Notes: generated from the sequence alone by a model not told the origin. DNA of 35,530 bases from Bacteroidales bacterium (GCA_012517855.1 JAAYUD010000105.1:1-35530), one strand, 5' to 3'. Numbered from the stretch's first letter, positions 24,859 through 34,430 are shown. Translations and numbers: made by a program.

Positions 24859-25347
24859 ATGGAAAAAGATCCAGCACTAGAACAAGAATTCATTTCAACT
24901 GTCCAGCAGAATAAGCAGATCATTTACAAGGTCTGTTATATGTATGCCTCCAACAGTTTCGAATTGAATGATCTGTATCAAGAAGTTGTCATAAATTTAT
25001 GGCGGGGATTCTGTACTTTCAGAGGTGACAGTTCGATATCAAGTTGGATTTACCGCATAGGATTGAACACTTGTATTTCTTACTATAGAAAATCATCCTC
25101 ACGCCCCAAGACTGTAGCATTAGTTGATAACCTTGAAGTTTATGAAGACACTTCTAAAACAGCACAATTGAAGGAACTCTATCGATTAATTAATATGCTT
25201 AACAAGCTAGAGCGAGCATTAATATTGCTCTGGTTAGACGATAAAACCTACGATGAAATAGCAGAGATTATGGGTTTAAATCGAAACACAATAGCTTCAA
25301 AGTTGAAGCGTATCAAAACAAAAATTGTAGAGATGGCAAACCAATAA
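24859..25347 (+). CDS. ECF-type RNA polymerase sigma factor
   Basis: 162 residues. Region 2: IYKVCYMYASNSFELNDLYQEVVINLWRGFCTFRGDSSISSWIYRIGLNTCISYYRK, with the usual DLYQEVVINLWRG core-binding helix and the SSWIYRIGLN segment for -10 melting. Region 4: RLINMLNKLERALILLWLDDKTYDEIAEIMGLNRNTIASKLKRIKTKI, a helix-turn-helix. It differs in sequence from the FecI-like factor at 1936 and is partnered not by a FecR gene but by a four-helix membrane protein 14 nt downstream. Targets cannot be read from this window. Confidence 0.93.
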   Translation: MEKDPALEQEFISTVQQNKQIIYKVCYMYASNSFELNDLYQEVVINLWRGFCTFRGDSSISSWIYRIGLNTCISYYRKSSSRPKTVALVDNLEVYEDTSKTAQLKELYRLINMLNKLERALILLWLDDKTYDEIAEIMGLNRNTIASKLKRIKTKIVEMANQ

Positions 25348-25361
25348 ATTGGAGGATAAAA

Positions 25362-25961
25362 ATGGAACTTGAAAATATAAAAAGAAGTTGGGAAGAACTC
25401 AATAAAAAATTAGATAAAACAGAGATCATCAATCGACAATTGATAAAAGAAATGATTGTACAACGCTCTCAAACAGCTCAAGAGAAACTTTTCAAAATGT
25501 TTATGTTGATGACTGCGGTCATTCCTATATTGATGATTACTTTCCCTTTTATGTATGAAGAGATCAAAATAGGTCAACGTACTATGATGAATGTTGCGAC
25601 AGAGATACTATTTTCTTATGCTCTTTTCACCCAAATAATGCTGGTACATTATATCCACCAGATGGATATACGCCAACGCGACGTTACTGAAATTGCATAT
25701 TGCACTTTAATGTTTCGCAAATGGTTTAAAGTCAGGATTATGACAGGCATGCCATTAGCCTTTATATTCATTGCGTTCTATATGTTCGAGCTCCATACGA
25801 CAACAGATATTTTAAAAGAAAAATCGTTTTGGATAACTCTTATTATACTTATGCCAATTGTCTTTTATACTTGCATTTTGAAATTCCGTAGCACCTTCCG
25901 TTCTCTAAAGATCATAGAAAAATCAATAGCGGACATCAAAGAATTAAAGAATGAACCCTAA
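25362..25961 (+). CDS. Four-helix membrane protein, putative anti-sigma factor
   Basis: 199 residues. A soluble charged N-terminus of ~46 residues (MELENIKRSWEELNKKLDKTEIINRQLIKEM) precedes four membrane helices (about 47-66, 78-101, 128-148, 158-176) and a short charged C-terminal tail. It is 14 nt after the ECF sigma gene on the same strand with a good GGAGG-like ribosome site (TTGGAGGATAAAA), so one transcript is likely. There is no FecR, DUF4974 or zinc-binding anti-sigma motif. I recognise this as a common but unnamed Bacteroidota companion of ECF factors. By position and topology, sequestering the sigma factor through the N-terminal segment is the natural guess; no motif proves it. Confidence 0.75.
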   Translation: MELENIKRSWEELNKKLDKTEIINRQLIKEMIVQRSQTAQEKLFKMFMLMTAVIPILMITFPFMYEEIKIGQRTMMNVATEILFSYALFTQIMLVHYIHQMDIRQRDVTEIAYCTLMFRKWFKVRIMTGMPLAFIFIAFYMFELHTTTDILKEKSFWITLIILMPIVFYTCILKFRSTFRSLKIIEKSIADIKELKNEP

Positions 25962-26023
25962 TATAATTTAGACAAGCGTTCACATAAGCAAGCGTAAACA
26001 AACAGAGAGGAGCCGAAATTCAT

Positions 26024-26081
26024 CTTTAGAGAATCTAAAGTATCGCATAAACATGCAACAAGGGCTCATCAAAGTGCCCTT
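26024..26081. repeat. Two small hairpins between convergent transcripts
   Basis: CTTTAGA/TCTAAAG (26024-26040, 3-nt loop) and AAGGGC/GCCCTT (26060-26081, 10-nt loop) lie between the convergent sigma-partner gene and tamL. They may end transcription in one or both directions but lack T runs. Confidence 0.35.
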
Positions 26082-26103
26082 ATCATTGTGTCATTCATGT
26101 ATT

Positions 26104-28449
26104 CTAGAACGGATAACCGATAGCAAAATGGAAGCCGAGCGATTTCCTGAAGCTCGGAATATTATAATAACCCGATTTACCCGTATCCCAGGGATCATGG
26201 AGTGCTACACCGACATCTAAACGAAATACGAGATAATCTATATCATAGCGAATGCCACACCCCGTACCTAGCGCTATCTGTTTGAAAAGATTCTTTCCGT
26301 TGATTTGAGAGTCTGGACGATTTTCATCTGCACGCAACAACCACACATTACCGGCATCCAGGAACAATGCTCCAAATATACTACCCATTATACGAAACCG
26401 ATATTCGGTATTAGCCACAAACTTAATATCACCGGTTTCTTCTATATAGGAATATTTTGCTAAATCGCCATCTAGATGATAGCCACCCGGACCAATACTA
26501 CGAACAGTAAAAGCGCGAATGCTATTGGCCCCACCTACATAAAATTGCTCACTATAGGGTGCTATTGTAGAGTTACCATAACTATAAAGGATACCTGCAT
26601 TGACACGCGACACAAGGCTTTGGTTCTTATCAATAGCCCAAGTATACCGATATTCACTACTCAATTTCAGGAACTGAGCAAAAGGAGAGCCGAACAAATC
26701 TTTATTTTTCTCACTAAGCGGACGTCCAAAAGCTCTGAATATCAAAGAGGTTACATTTCCACTCGACATAAAGTCTATATTCCACCAAGTCCCATTTTTG
26801 CGATTCTTTCTATTCGTATTGTTATAGGTCAATGAATACTCAAAAGCAGGAATAAACTTATTTTTCAAACTGACGTACAGCGCCGGAGTTCTAACAGAGA
26901 TAGAATCGAATGCTGCAGTAGTGTGTTGCAGTACGTTAAATGAAAGTTTTAACGGAGTAATACTATGATGATAAAATCGAGAAGGTTGAAAGTCATAAGT
27001 GACATTGCCTCCAAATGATAATAGCTGATAGTATTTTGCACGGTTCAACTGATCATAATTAATATTAAAGGTAGTACTGGCATCAAAATCATATTCACGC
27101 CTGCCTAATCGAGGAAACACCACACGAGGAAAGGTCAATCCCGAATTAACACCAAACTCCCAACTATTGAGCATTGAGCTCCCTGATTCATTGCTTGTCT
27201 GCCATTCGTAAGAACCTGTCAATTTGGTTGTCCACGTCTCCCCACCCTTAAAAATATTATAGTTAGTATACATTAGTGACGCGCCAGGTCCCGTCTGATC
27301 GTTGCTTTTAGTAGTAACATTTGCACGTAATTCTATTTCAACAGGCTTATTGAGTACAGCTTTCCATAATACATCCAGAGTATCATTAAGCTGAGCGGTA
27401 TCCCTAGGCATATACTCAGCTGTGACTGATTTGAATATACCTATTTGACTAAATCTATCCAATATAACAGATTGCCTACGCTGATTATAAATCCGACTAT
27501 GCTGTAGTTTTAATAATTGTGGATTTTTAGTAAACAATTGATAATTAATACGACGATACAACATCTTCGGTTTTAGCTGAAGCTTATTGTAATAGTATAT
27601 ATTCAAATTTCCATATGAGAGATACTGGTCTGGAGTTTCACCATTCTTTCCCATAATATAAATGGATTCGTCTCCCAAATAGTATGGGCGAAACGCATAT
27701 TCAGGAGCGCCTGCTGTAGGTATCAGTTTCAGACTTATTTTACCGGAATGACGAACGGTATCTGCTTGATAGCTCAAATAATTTGTGCTAAAATAATAAT
27801 AGCCTCTATTTCGCAAGAGTGTATTGATACGGCTACGCTCTTGATCAAGGTCAGGTACATTGAATTGATCGTCAGGTGAGACAAGAGATAAACGGCGAGC
27901 ATTATTCATCAATCCAAGCATTCCTTTGTTGAAATGTTCGTAATAGACAGTATCTACAATGGCCGGATTACCCATTTTCACAGTATACCGCACCTTTGCT
28001 TTTTTGTCATTGGATTTATAAAACAAATCGGCTTTTACCGAACCACGAAAATAGCCATAATCATGCAGAATATTAGTAGCAATCTTAGTACGAACAGGCG
28101 GATTGACAGAAGTAAGCAATACAGGAGTAGCCGCCAAATGTTCGAATAGCCAATGTCCAAATCCTCCTCTATTCTCATATTTATAAAGCACATTGTACAT
28201 CCACAAACCTGTCGGGATAGGAAAGCGCATCGTTGAACTCCCTAAGAAAGAGTTATTTGGAGCCTTTGCTAGTACCGCACTCACCTCTTCCATACACATT
28301 GAGCCTATCTTTGTATTAGAAGGCTCTTGAATGATCATCTTCTTCTGACCGGTATAAAGCACATCCCCCTTAGGTAAATGAGCGGTTGTAGAACATGACG
28401 CCAATGATATAAAAGCGATCAAATATAATATTATCGATTTCTTTTTCAT
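26104..28449 (-). CDS. tamL: TamL: lipoprotein form of the TamA/BamA outer-membrane barrel
   Basis: 781 residues. The signal peptide ends in a lipobox LASC with Cys19, so the mature protein should carry lipid at its N-terminus, the distinction between TamL and proteobacterial TamA. Residues ~25-430 are POTRA-like (NILHDYGYFRGSVKADLFYKSNDKKAKVRYTVKMG; LLRNRGYYYFSTNYLSY), and the C-terminal ~350 form an Omp85 beta-barrel (GGANSIRAFTVRSIGPGGY, FVANTEYRF, ALHDPWDTG, final HFAIGYPF). With TamB it is thought to help insert proteins into, or move phospholipids to, the outer membrane. Its ATG immediately follows the TamB stop (28450), so the pair is one operon. Confidence 0.9.
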   Translation of the reverse strand: MKKKSIILYLIAFISLASCSTTAHLPKGDVLYTGQKKMIIQEPSNTKIGSMCMEEVSAVLAKAPNNSFLGSSTMRFPIPTGLWMYNVLYKYENRGGFGHWLFEHLAATPVLLTSVNPPVRTKIATNILHDYGYFRGSVKADLFYKSNDKKAKVRYTVKMGNPAIVDTVYYEHFNKGMLGLMNNARRLSLVSPDDQFNVPDLDQERSRINTLLRNRGYYYFSTNYLSYQADTVRHSGKISLKLIPTAGAPEYAFRPYYLGDESIYIMGKNGETPDQYLSYGNLNIYYYNKLQLKPKMLYRRINYQLFTKNPQLLKLQHSRIYNQRRQSVILDRFSQIGIFKSVTAEYMPRDTAQLNDTLDVLWKAVLNKPVEIELRANVTTKSNDQTGPGASLMYTNYNIFKGGETWTTKLTGSYEWQTSNESGSSMLNSWEFGVNSGLTFPRVVFPRLGRREYDFDASTTFNINYDQLNRAKYYQLLSFGGNVTYDFQPSRFYHHSITPLKLSFNVLQHTTAAFDSISVRTPALYVSLKNKFIPAFEYSLTYNNTNRKNRKNGTWWNIDFMSSGNVTSLIFRAFGRPLSEKNKDLFGSPFAQFLKLSSEYRYTWAIDKNQSLVSRVNAGILYSYGNSTIAPYSEQFYVGGANSIRAFTVRSIGPGGYHLDGDLAKYSYIEETGDIKFVANTEYRFRIMGSIFGALFLDAGNVWLLRADENRPDSQINGKNLFKQIALGTGCGIRYDIDYLVFRLDVGVALHDPWDTGKSGYYNIPSFRKSLGFHFAIGYPF

Positions 28450-31400
28450 CTATTTTTCTTTTTTCTTACGAAAGATGAACAACTCTCCGAATTTATCTAC
28501 TCGTTTATGGAATAATAAGCCGACACCTGTTTCCGTGATCTCACCATCGAGTATGCTCTCGTAATTTTTATTATGAAAGAGTTGTACATAACGGGAACCG
28601 ATATCATCTAGCCGATATTCTAACGATATATTATCAATAAACGATTCTATACCGCTCGAAGTGTTTTTGCCCGAAGAGATCTTTCCACCTACTACAACAC
28701 GGATTCGATTATTGAAAAGTCTTTGAGAATAGCGAAAACTATAATCGGTAACAGTTCCGCCTGTTTCGGCATCATCATGGTTTTCCAACCCCATCGAAAG
28801 ACTTCCGTTTTTAATATTGCCTAACAACTGATTAATCTGACTAGAAAGCACACTGTTGAGTGCAGCAGTACCCATATTGACCTTATTCGTTTTGCTACCC
28901 GATTCGAGGTAAATACCGGTTGTAAGCAATATGATAGCTTGTTTATTCTGGTCTTCCGCACTCATGATGGAAAGCTGATTCTGAACATTGGCATTATCGG
29001 GAGCGCTAAGCGTAAAGAGAAGTGTAGGTTTGTTCAGCCTATCTTTAACAGACAAGCCCACATTAAAGTTAACTGCTTGCGAAGTTCCGTCATCCATTGT
29101 TACCGAAGCTATGATTTGTTCAATAGCGTCAAAATTAATTCTTGGATTATAGGGATCTCCGTTCCAATCGATATAACTACCCTGAGTTATATTAAAATTT
29201 TTCAGTGGCATAACCGGCATAGAATATCTAATACTACTGCTCCCAGCCAAGTTATAGCGTCCGTTAAGTGTAAGATCACCCTGAGGAGAATAACGAAAAT
29301 ACAAGTCTCCGCCACCTTCCAAAGCTACTTGACTCGACCGGTCAGCACTTAGATCTGCTTTCAATTGCACCGAAGGATCGATATGCAAATCCATTCTCAT
29401 ATCAAAGCCACCCAAAGAAACATTAGATCTCACAGAATCATACGCATTCGTCGTATTAGAGAAATTGGTAAATGTCACCAAATCGCTCAAGCGATCCTCT
29501 ATACTCAATGGTGTATTATCAAGCACATAAGTTATATTCGTTTTTTTCTTCACATTCATATTCCCGCGCATCACTAAGTTATTAAGCGGGCCTTTCAAGG
29601 TAGAATTAAAATCTACTATCAATTTTCCATAGAGTAGACATCCATAAGATCTTGGAGCATTGATCAGAGCATAATTATTAGCCTGCATATTCAAATTGGC
29701 CGTAGGACGATACAAGTCTTCAAAATTCACATTCCCATCAATCGTAAACGGATTGTTGTCTGTTGTATAAATAGCATACTTATCAAACAGCAGCTTATTG
29801 TTAACGATTTGCAAAGGGCGACTGTCAAATTTATAATGTGTACCGGCCTGATTGTAGGTCAGCATTACACTATCCATTTTAAGCATCCCATTTACAACAG
29901 GTTTTGTAGACAATCCTTCCAAATGCATATTGCCATCAATATCACCTTCAAACGACACCATTTGATTTGGGACAAAGACATTAGCGACTTTCAAAGGGAA
30001 GTGGTCAAATCTGGCATTGACACTCAATGTATCTTTGCCACCTCCTGTGGGATTTAAAGTGCCATCTGCAAGCAATACTTTTTTACCTTCTTGAGAAATA
30101 TAAGCATCAACATATTGCCTGCCTTTTTCGCCTGGAAGCCAAGTAGCCCCAAGCGTCATATTACCGATCATTTTTTGATCATAACACAATTTGTCGATGT
30201 TACCTTCTATTGAAAGAGACATTTTCTTTTTATCTGTCTGCACGTAATTGGCATCGAATGACAAAGTTCCGCTAAGCGGTGGAGAATAAGGAAGCAATCT
30301 GGCAAGTTCATCCAATTTCACTTGACTGATTGCAACATCTAAATTTCGCAACGATGTGCTATCATTATCTACAGAATGAATACGAAAACTCATATTCTCA
30401 TTATCAACCAAATCGACATTGGCAAAAACGCCTCCATTGGGCAACAAAGATATTTGGTTATTATTGTTTTCAAAATGAAACTGTCGAAATGCAATGACCG
30501 GACTCTCGGGAATAATATTCAGCAGTAGACCTCCCTTTTTCTCATCAGGTGTAAAACGAACCCCTAGACGAAGTCCCGTATTATTAGACTTATCAAAATA
30601 CTCGGCGAGCAAATTACCATCAACCGAATTGATTTCGCCATTCAGCGCAATACGAAAAGCTCCCATTGGATTGGATTTGTTATTAATAGCTCTCCCATGT
30701 ATCTCTATATGGGATGTATCCTGAACGGCAATCAACGAGATGGTATCTATTTGAGTAGAGTCCTTCCTCAGCCCCAATATTTTAGCATTGCAATTCAATC
30801 CTTGCAGCGGACTCGTACTAATCCCGATATTCATATTATGAAACCGAATACCTTGTAAAGCCAGATAATCTGCAAATGGATTATTGATGCCGGTCTGACA
30901 ATAAAGGGTTACCTTTGGTAAAAGACGCCTCAGAGCTGCATGATCTAGTGTCCTCACCTTCAGTTGGTGAATCAATGTGTTTGTAAATTTATCTAAACGA
31001 TTTAACAACAGCGTCAAATCCTCACCTGAGTTAAAATTCATTTCAAAATCACCGGCAGACAAATGCCCTGCCACACTATCTTTATCTACATTACCTTTAA
31101 AAACGAAAGCAAAATCTTTCTTTATAGGAGAGCTTAGCATGCCGAACTTATATAAGTCGACCTTCTCAACATTCATATTCACATTACCACGGGGATTACG
31201 CAAATTAAGCGTACAACTTCCATCAGCAGACATTTTCAATAACTGATTGTCACTATCAAATTGAGCATGAACAATACCCTTTTGCAAACCTGCATCAAAA
31301 TGAATGTCCGAGAACTTGTATTTCTTATATTCCAGATAACCAACAGACATTTTTGTTTTCACACGAGTACTATTCGATTTAATATCGAATCCGGTCCCTT

Positions 31401-32937
31401 CTATTTGAGCATCGGCCGTTAATAGATACAGATCCTCTTTCGGTAGAAAACGATGAAGTTGGAATTGATGGGCTTCCACATATGCCTTATAACCTTTTTC
31501 CTTCGTATTTAAAAATCCTTCAGCTGTAAGACTTCCCTGTTTATCATTCAGAATGGCCCGACCACTATAATTACTACCATTTATTGCAATATTCATTCCT
31601 AGAGCTAAGCCCGACGGAATAGCAACACGCCCGTTATTCAGGCCCACCATTTCAGTAATAAAGTCAAGACGGCCCATTTGTACCTTCAAATCAATCTTTC
31701 CCGAACGCCGCTTTTGATCTGCCGGAGACAATAAATATCCCGAACCTTTCATTGCGAAAGCTCCAGGCAAACGAGCTTCCAGACGAGAGATACGAATAGA
31801 ATGCATATTCCCTTTAACCGCGGCATGAACCACCAACGGAACAGAAGGATACTTGTGTATCAATACAGAAGGAAGTGTTTTTGTCCAAAGTAGTACGTCG
31901 CCTTTACCGATATATGCATCCACATTAACTTTTGCATCACTATTTCCTTTTTTAATCTGCATAATGTTCCAAGGACAGGAGCCGTTTATCCTTACTTCAC
32001 TATAAGACGTATGGATAAAGAAAGTAGGTACATATATCGTATTATCATCAGTATGCAAATAAGCCTGGAGATGAGTGACGGTGAAACCGGAGCGATCGTA
32101 GAAAGAGACATTACGAATCGTCGCCTTTATAATCTTTCGACACATATAAAACGACTCGACATTCATCTGAATATTACGAAGCAATAAGTGAGAAGCACTG
32201 AATTCGTGCGCTTTCCACTTACCCTTGCCGTTATCATACCGAATCTTACCACCATTAATATTCATATGCTGTATTGCATACCACGGTTCTTTGGTACTAA
32301 ACCGCACGTTTGAAGCACCGGCATTCTCTAAATAGGCCGAACAATATAGATGATCTTTGGGAAGCCCACTATATGAGAATGCCACCTTCCGAATCTTCAA
32401 CTTCTTTAACGAAATAGTCCATGGCACAGAAGGAGTAGTATCTTTTTTAGTCGTATCCGCAACAAGTGCGATATTCATATTGCTATTTTCCAACGAAGCA
32501 ATATCCACCATAGCGACATGTTTGCCAAAATTCACCTGAGTTTTCAACATCGCATTTCCAACACGTCCCCTCAAACAAAGGCCTTTAATAATATCACGAG
32601 TATAAAGAGAGGTATGGTAGAGACTAACATGATCTACCTCGAAGCGCCCCTTAAACAAAGGGATAGGTTTCACTATCAAACAAAGATCGCTGGCTTGCAA
32701 TATAGTATCTCGCTGGCTAACAACTAAGGCATCGCCGATCGACAATTTAAGTGGAAATTTCAATCCGATACGGCCGATAGTTATTTGCATTCCCGATTTA
32801 GCAGAAGCATATTCGGCAGTTTTACGGCACAATAGATTTTGAATAGGAGGAATATACAACGAAACGACAAGCAAGAAAGCAAGAATAAACGGAGATGCAA
32901 TTGCCCACAACAAATATTTAATCCATTTTCTTTTCAT
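28450..32937 (-). CDS. tamB: TamB, periplasm-spanning assembly/transport protein
   Basis: 1495 residues. One N-terminal inner-membrane helix (YLLWAIASPFILAFLLVVSLYI, about 8-29) is followed by a very long, motif-poor, beta-rich AsmA/TamB-like body, and a C-terminal TamB (DUF490) domain (GGDLYFRYSPQGDLTLNGRY, IRYSMPVMPLKNFNITQGSYIDWNGDPYNPRINFDA, SVKDRLNKPTLLFTLSAPDN, YRLDDIGSRYVQLFHNKNY). It should form a hydrophobic groove across the periplasm between inner membrane and TamL. It lies directly upstream of tamL with no spacer. A TATATTTG box (33000-33007, minus) is the likely -7 element. Confidence 0.93.
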   Translation of the reverse strand: MKRKWIKYLLWAIASPFILAFLLVVSLYIPPIQNLLCRKTAEYASAKSGMQITIGRIGLKFPLKLSIGDALVVSQRDTILQASDLCLIVKPIPLFKGRFEVDHVSLYHTSLYTRDIIKGLCLRGRVGNAMLKTQVNFGKHVAMVDIASLENSNMNIALVADTTKKDTTPSVPWTISLKKLKIRKVAFSYSGLPKDHLYCSAYLENAGASNVRFSTKEPWYAIQHMNINGGKIRYDNGKGKWKAHEFSASHLLLRNIQMNVESFYMCRKIIKATIRNVSFYDRSGFTVTHLQAYLHTDDNTIYVPTFFIHTSYSEVRINGSCPWNIMQIKKGNSDAKVNVDAYIGKGDVLLWTKTLPSVLIHKYPSVPLVVHAAVKGNMHSIRISRLEARLPGAFAMKGSGYLLSPADQKRRSGKIDLKVQMGRLDFITEMVGLNNGRVAIPSGLALGMNIAINGSNYSGRAILNDKQGSLTAEGFLNTKEKGYKAYVEAHQFQLHRFLPKEDLYLLTADAQIEGTGFDIKSNSTRVKTKMSVGYLEYKKYKFSDIHFDAGLQKGIVHAQFDSDNQLLKMSADGSCTLNLRNPRGNVNMNVEKVDLYKFGMLSSPIKKDFAFVFKGNVDKDSVAGHLSAGDFEMNFNSGEDLTLLLNRLDKFTNTLIHQLKVRTLDHAALRRLLPKVTLYCQTGINNPFADYLALQGIRFHNMNIGISTSPLQGLNCNAKILGLRKDSTQIDTISLIAVQDTSHIEIHGRAINNKSNPMGAFRIALNGEINSVDGNLLAEYFDKSNNTGLRLGVRFTPDEKKGGLLLNIIPESPVIAFRQFHFENNNNQISLLPNGGVFANVDLVDNENMSFRIHSVDNDSTSLRNLDVAISQVKLDELARLLPYSPPLSGTLSFDANYVQTDKKKMSLSIEGNIDKLCYDQKMIGNMTLGATWLPGEKGRQYVDAYISQEGKKVLLADGTLNPTGGGKDTLSVNARFDHFPLKVANVFVPNQMVSFEGDIDGNMHLEGLSTKPVVNGMLKMDSVMLTYNQAGTHYKFDSRPLQIVNNKLLFDKYAIYTTDNNPFTIDGNVNFEDLYRPTANLNMQANNYALINAPRSYGCLLYGKLIVDFNSTLKGPLNNLVMRGNMNVKKKTNITYVLDNTPLSIEDRLSDLVTFTNFSNTTNAYDSVRSNVSLGGFDMRMDLHIDPSVQLKADLSADRSSQVALEGGGDLYFRYSPQGDLTLNGRYNLAGSSSIRYSMPVMPLKNFNITQGSYIDWNGDPYNPRINFDAIEQIIASVTMDDGTSQAVNFNVGLSVKDRLNKPTLLFTLSAPDNANVQNQLSIMSAEDQNKQAIILLTTGIYLESGSKTNKVNMGTAALNSVLSSQINQLLGNIKNGSLSMGLENHDDAETGGTVTDYSFRYSQRLFNNRIRVVVGGKISSGKNTSSGIESFIDNISLEYRLDDIGSRYVQLFHNKNYESILDGEITETGVGLLFHKRVDKFGELFIFRKKKEK

Positions 32938-32999
32938 CGTTTACCGTTTATAGTTCTTTGCAATACACCAAAATGCTTTTCTACATTAGTTGTTAAGTG

Positions 33000-33007
33000 C
33001 AAATATA
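33000..33007 (-). promoter_or_regulatory. Candidate -7 box for tamB-tamL
   Basis: TATATTTG on the minus strand, 63 nt upstream of the tamB ATG, fits TAnnTTTG. A -33 partner is not evident. Confidence 0.4.
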
Positions 33008-33083
33008 CAATTATTTTTTTATTGTGCATTTTCTATAATAGATTTTCGGACAGACATCCTTACTCTTTTCTAAAATGTTTTCG

Positions 33084-33091
33084 TATTTTTG
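33084..33091 (+). promoter_or_regulatory. Candidate -7 box for the VOC protein gene
   Basis: TATTTTTG fits TAnnTTTG and lies 58 nt before the ATG at 33150; no -33 partner is evident. Confidence 0.4.
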
Positions 33092-33149
33092 CTCAAAAGA
33101 TATCAAAGGCGCTAAAGCAATTATTATTTACTTTATAAAAATCAACAAC

Positions 33150-33530
33150 ATGAAAGTTACAGGTTATTTCGATCATTGCAATATCAATGTCACCAATCTA
33201 GAAAGAAGCATTGCATTTTACAACAAAGCATTAGGACTCACCGAATGTAAACGAAAAGCCGCACCCGACGGTTCGTTTATTTTAGTTTATCTCACCGACC
33301 CCAATAAGAATTTTCGTTTAGAGCTGACTTGGTTAAAAGATCATCCTCAGTCGTACGAATTGGGCGAAAACGAAAGCCATATTTGTTTTCGAGTTGCCGA
33401 GAACTACGAAGCAGTACATCAATATCACCAAGAAATGGGATGCATCTGTTTTGAAAATACAGCCATGGGACTGTATTTTATTAATGCCCCCGACGATTAT
33501 TGGCTAGAAATTCTCCCGGTCAATCATTAA
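33150..33530 (+). CDS. VOC-superfamily protein, glyoxalase I-like
   Basis: 126 residues. Two beta-alpha-beta-beta-beta units: the first opens FDHCNINVTNLERSIAFYNKALGLTEC, the second HICFRVAENYEAVHQYHQEMGC. Candidate metal ligands are in the usual four places: His in FDHCNI, Glu in FRLELTW, His in ESHICF and Glu in YWLEILP, so a metal-dependent lactoylglutathione-lyase-type activity (methylglyoxal detoxification) is reasonable, though VOC proteins vary in substrate. I chose the ATG at 33150 because an upstream in-frame extension to 33075 would overlap the promoter-like box and lacks family similarity. It is divergent from tamB and separate from the LiaF-like operon. Confidence 0.87.
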   Translation: MKVTGYFDHCNINVTNLERSIAFYNKALGLTECKRKAAPDGSFILVYLTDPNKNFRLELTWLKDHPQSYELGENESHICFRVAENYEAVHQYHQEMGCICFENTAMGLYFINAPDDYWLEILPVNH

Positions 33531-33605
33531 TTAAAGACAGCCCATCCTATATTTTGAAAATAACAGACACATCTCGACAACTATTTTTCACCACATCCAA
33601 TACAT

Positions 33606-33637
33606 GGTTTACCGATATTTTGAATAGGGTTCACCGA
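33606..33637 (+). promoter_or_regulatory. Paired direct repeat GGTT(T/C)ACCGA, probable LytTR binding site
   Basis: GGTTTACCGA (33606-33615) and GGTTCACCGA (33628-33637) match at 9 of 10 bases and begin 22 bp apart, leaving a 12-bp spacer. LytTR regulators bind two short direct repeats separated by about 12-13 bp. The site ends 6 bp before the -33 element of the operon that encodes a LytTR protein. Confidence 0.6.
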
Positions 33638-33643
33638 ATAAGT

Positions 33644-33675
33644 ATTGCTTGACAGCACGTTTACGTCTATCTTTG
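33644..33675 (+). promoter_or_regulatory. Promoter of the LiaF-like/LytTR operon
   Basis: ATTG (33644-33647), 20-nt spacer, TATCTTTG (33668-33675). The predicted start is about 20 nt before the ATG at 33702. Confidence 0.7.
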
Positions 33676-33701
33676 CAATAACAATTAAAAAGAAAAAGAA
33701 A

Positions 33702-34430
33702 ATGGGAAAAAGAATTTCAGGCAAATTACTTGTTGGCGGATTAATCATTATCGCCGGTGTCTTGGCTTTATTATTCAATGTCGGAGTATTACCTCTTGCA
33801 TGGAAAGACATCGTACTTTCGTGGCAAATACTACTTATTGCAATTGGCGTGGGACACCTCATCAATAGACACTATGTAGGTGGTATTATTTGGATAGCTA
33901 TCGGCATTACTTTTTTACTGACGCCTCTATCCTACTTGATGGGATTCAATTACCCCATGATTCATCAACTCATCTGGCCGGTATTTTTAATTTTAATAGG
34001 CTTTTTATTAATCGTAAGCCACTCCAGAAGACACCATCCCTATAAACATACGTTTTGGAAAAAACATGATAAATATTCTTCATGCAACTTAAGTGACGAT
34101 GGTAAGATAGATTATAATGTCATCATGAGCGGTATCGAAGAAATCTTTCTCAAACCGGTCTTTCGAGGAGGAGAAATAAATAACATTATGGGAGGAGTAG
34201 AACTCGATTTAAGAAGAACATCCCTTCCCGAAGGTCAAACAGTATTAAAAATGGATGCTATTTGTGGTGGCATAACATTATATATCCCCGAAGATTGGAA
34301 CGTTGAAATAAAGACATCTGCAACATTAGGAGGCTTTTCAGATAAAAGGTTAACTAATGGTACAGACGAAACTCACAAGTTAATTATCATCGCCAGTTTC
34401 ATTATGGGCGGGGGAGAAATAAAATGCTGA
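33702..34430 (+). CDS. LiaF-like membrane protein (cell-wall stress response family)
   Basis: 242 residues from the ATG at 33702; an in-frame codon further up (33645) lies inside the promoter and is rejected. Four membrane helices fill the first half (about 8-28, 39-53, 59-77, 89-106). A His/Lys-rich linker (HSRRHHPYKHTFWKKHDK) leads to a cytoplasmic-type C-terminal beta domain with repeating turns: GIEEIFLKPVFRGGEINNIMGGVELDLRRT, AICGGITLYIPEDWNVEI, IIASFIMGGGEIKC. This is the layout of LiaF proteins, which in Firmicutes restrain a LiaRS two-component system in response to envelope stress. Here the coupled partner is a LytTR membrane regulator: the genes overlap by 7 bp (34424-34430). Confidence 0.85.
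   Translation: MGKRISGKLLVGGLIIIAGVLALLFNVGVLPLAWKDIVLSWQILLIAIGVGHLINRHYVGGIIWIAIGITFLLTPLSYLMGFNYPMIHQLIWPVFLILIGFLLIVSHSRRHHPYKHTFWKKHDKYSSCNLSDDGKIDYNVIMSGIEEIFLKPVFRGGEINNIMGGVELDLRRTSLPEGQTVLKMDAICGGITLYIPEDWNVEIKTSATLGGFSDKRLTNGTDETHKLIIIASFIMGGGEIKC

Noticed and set aside
24224-24914. Several 60-97 codon open frames in the gene-free region
   Set aside because: They overlap each other in different frames, show no domain, and run across hairpins and the sigma-gene promoter.
33645-33701. Upstream extension of the LiaF-like protein
   Set aside because: It would begin inside the -33/-7 promoter; the ATG at 33702 follows it at a normal distance.
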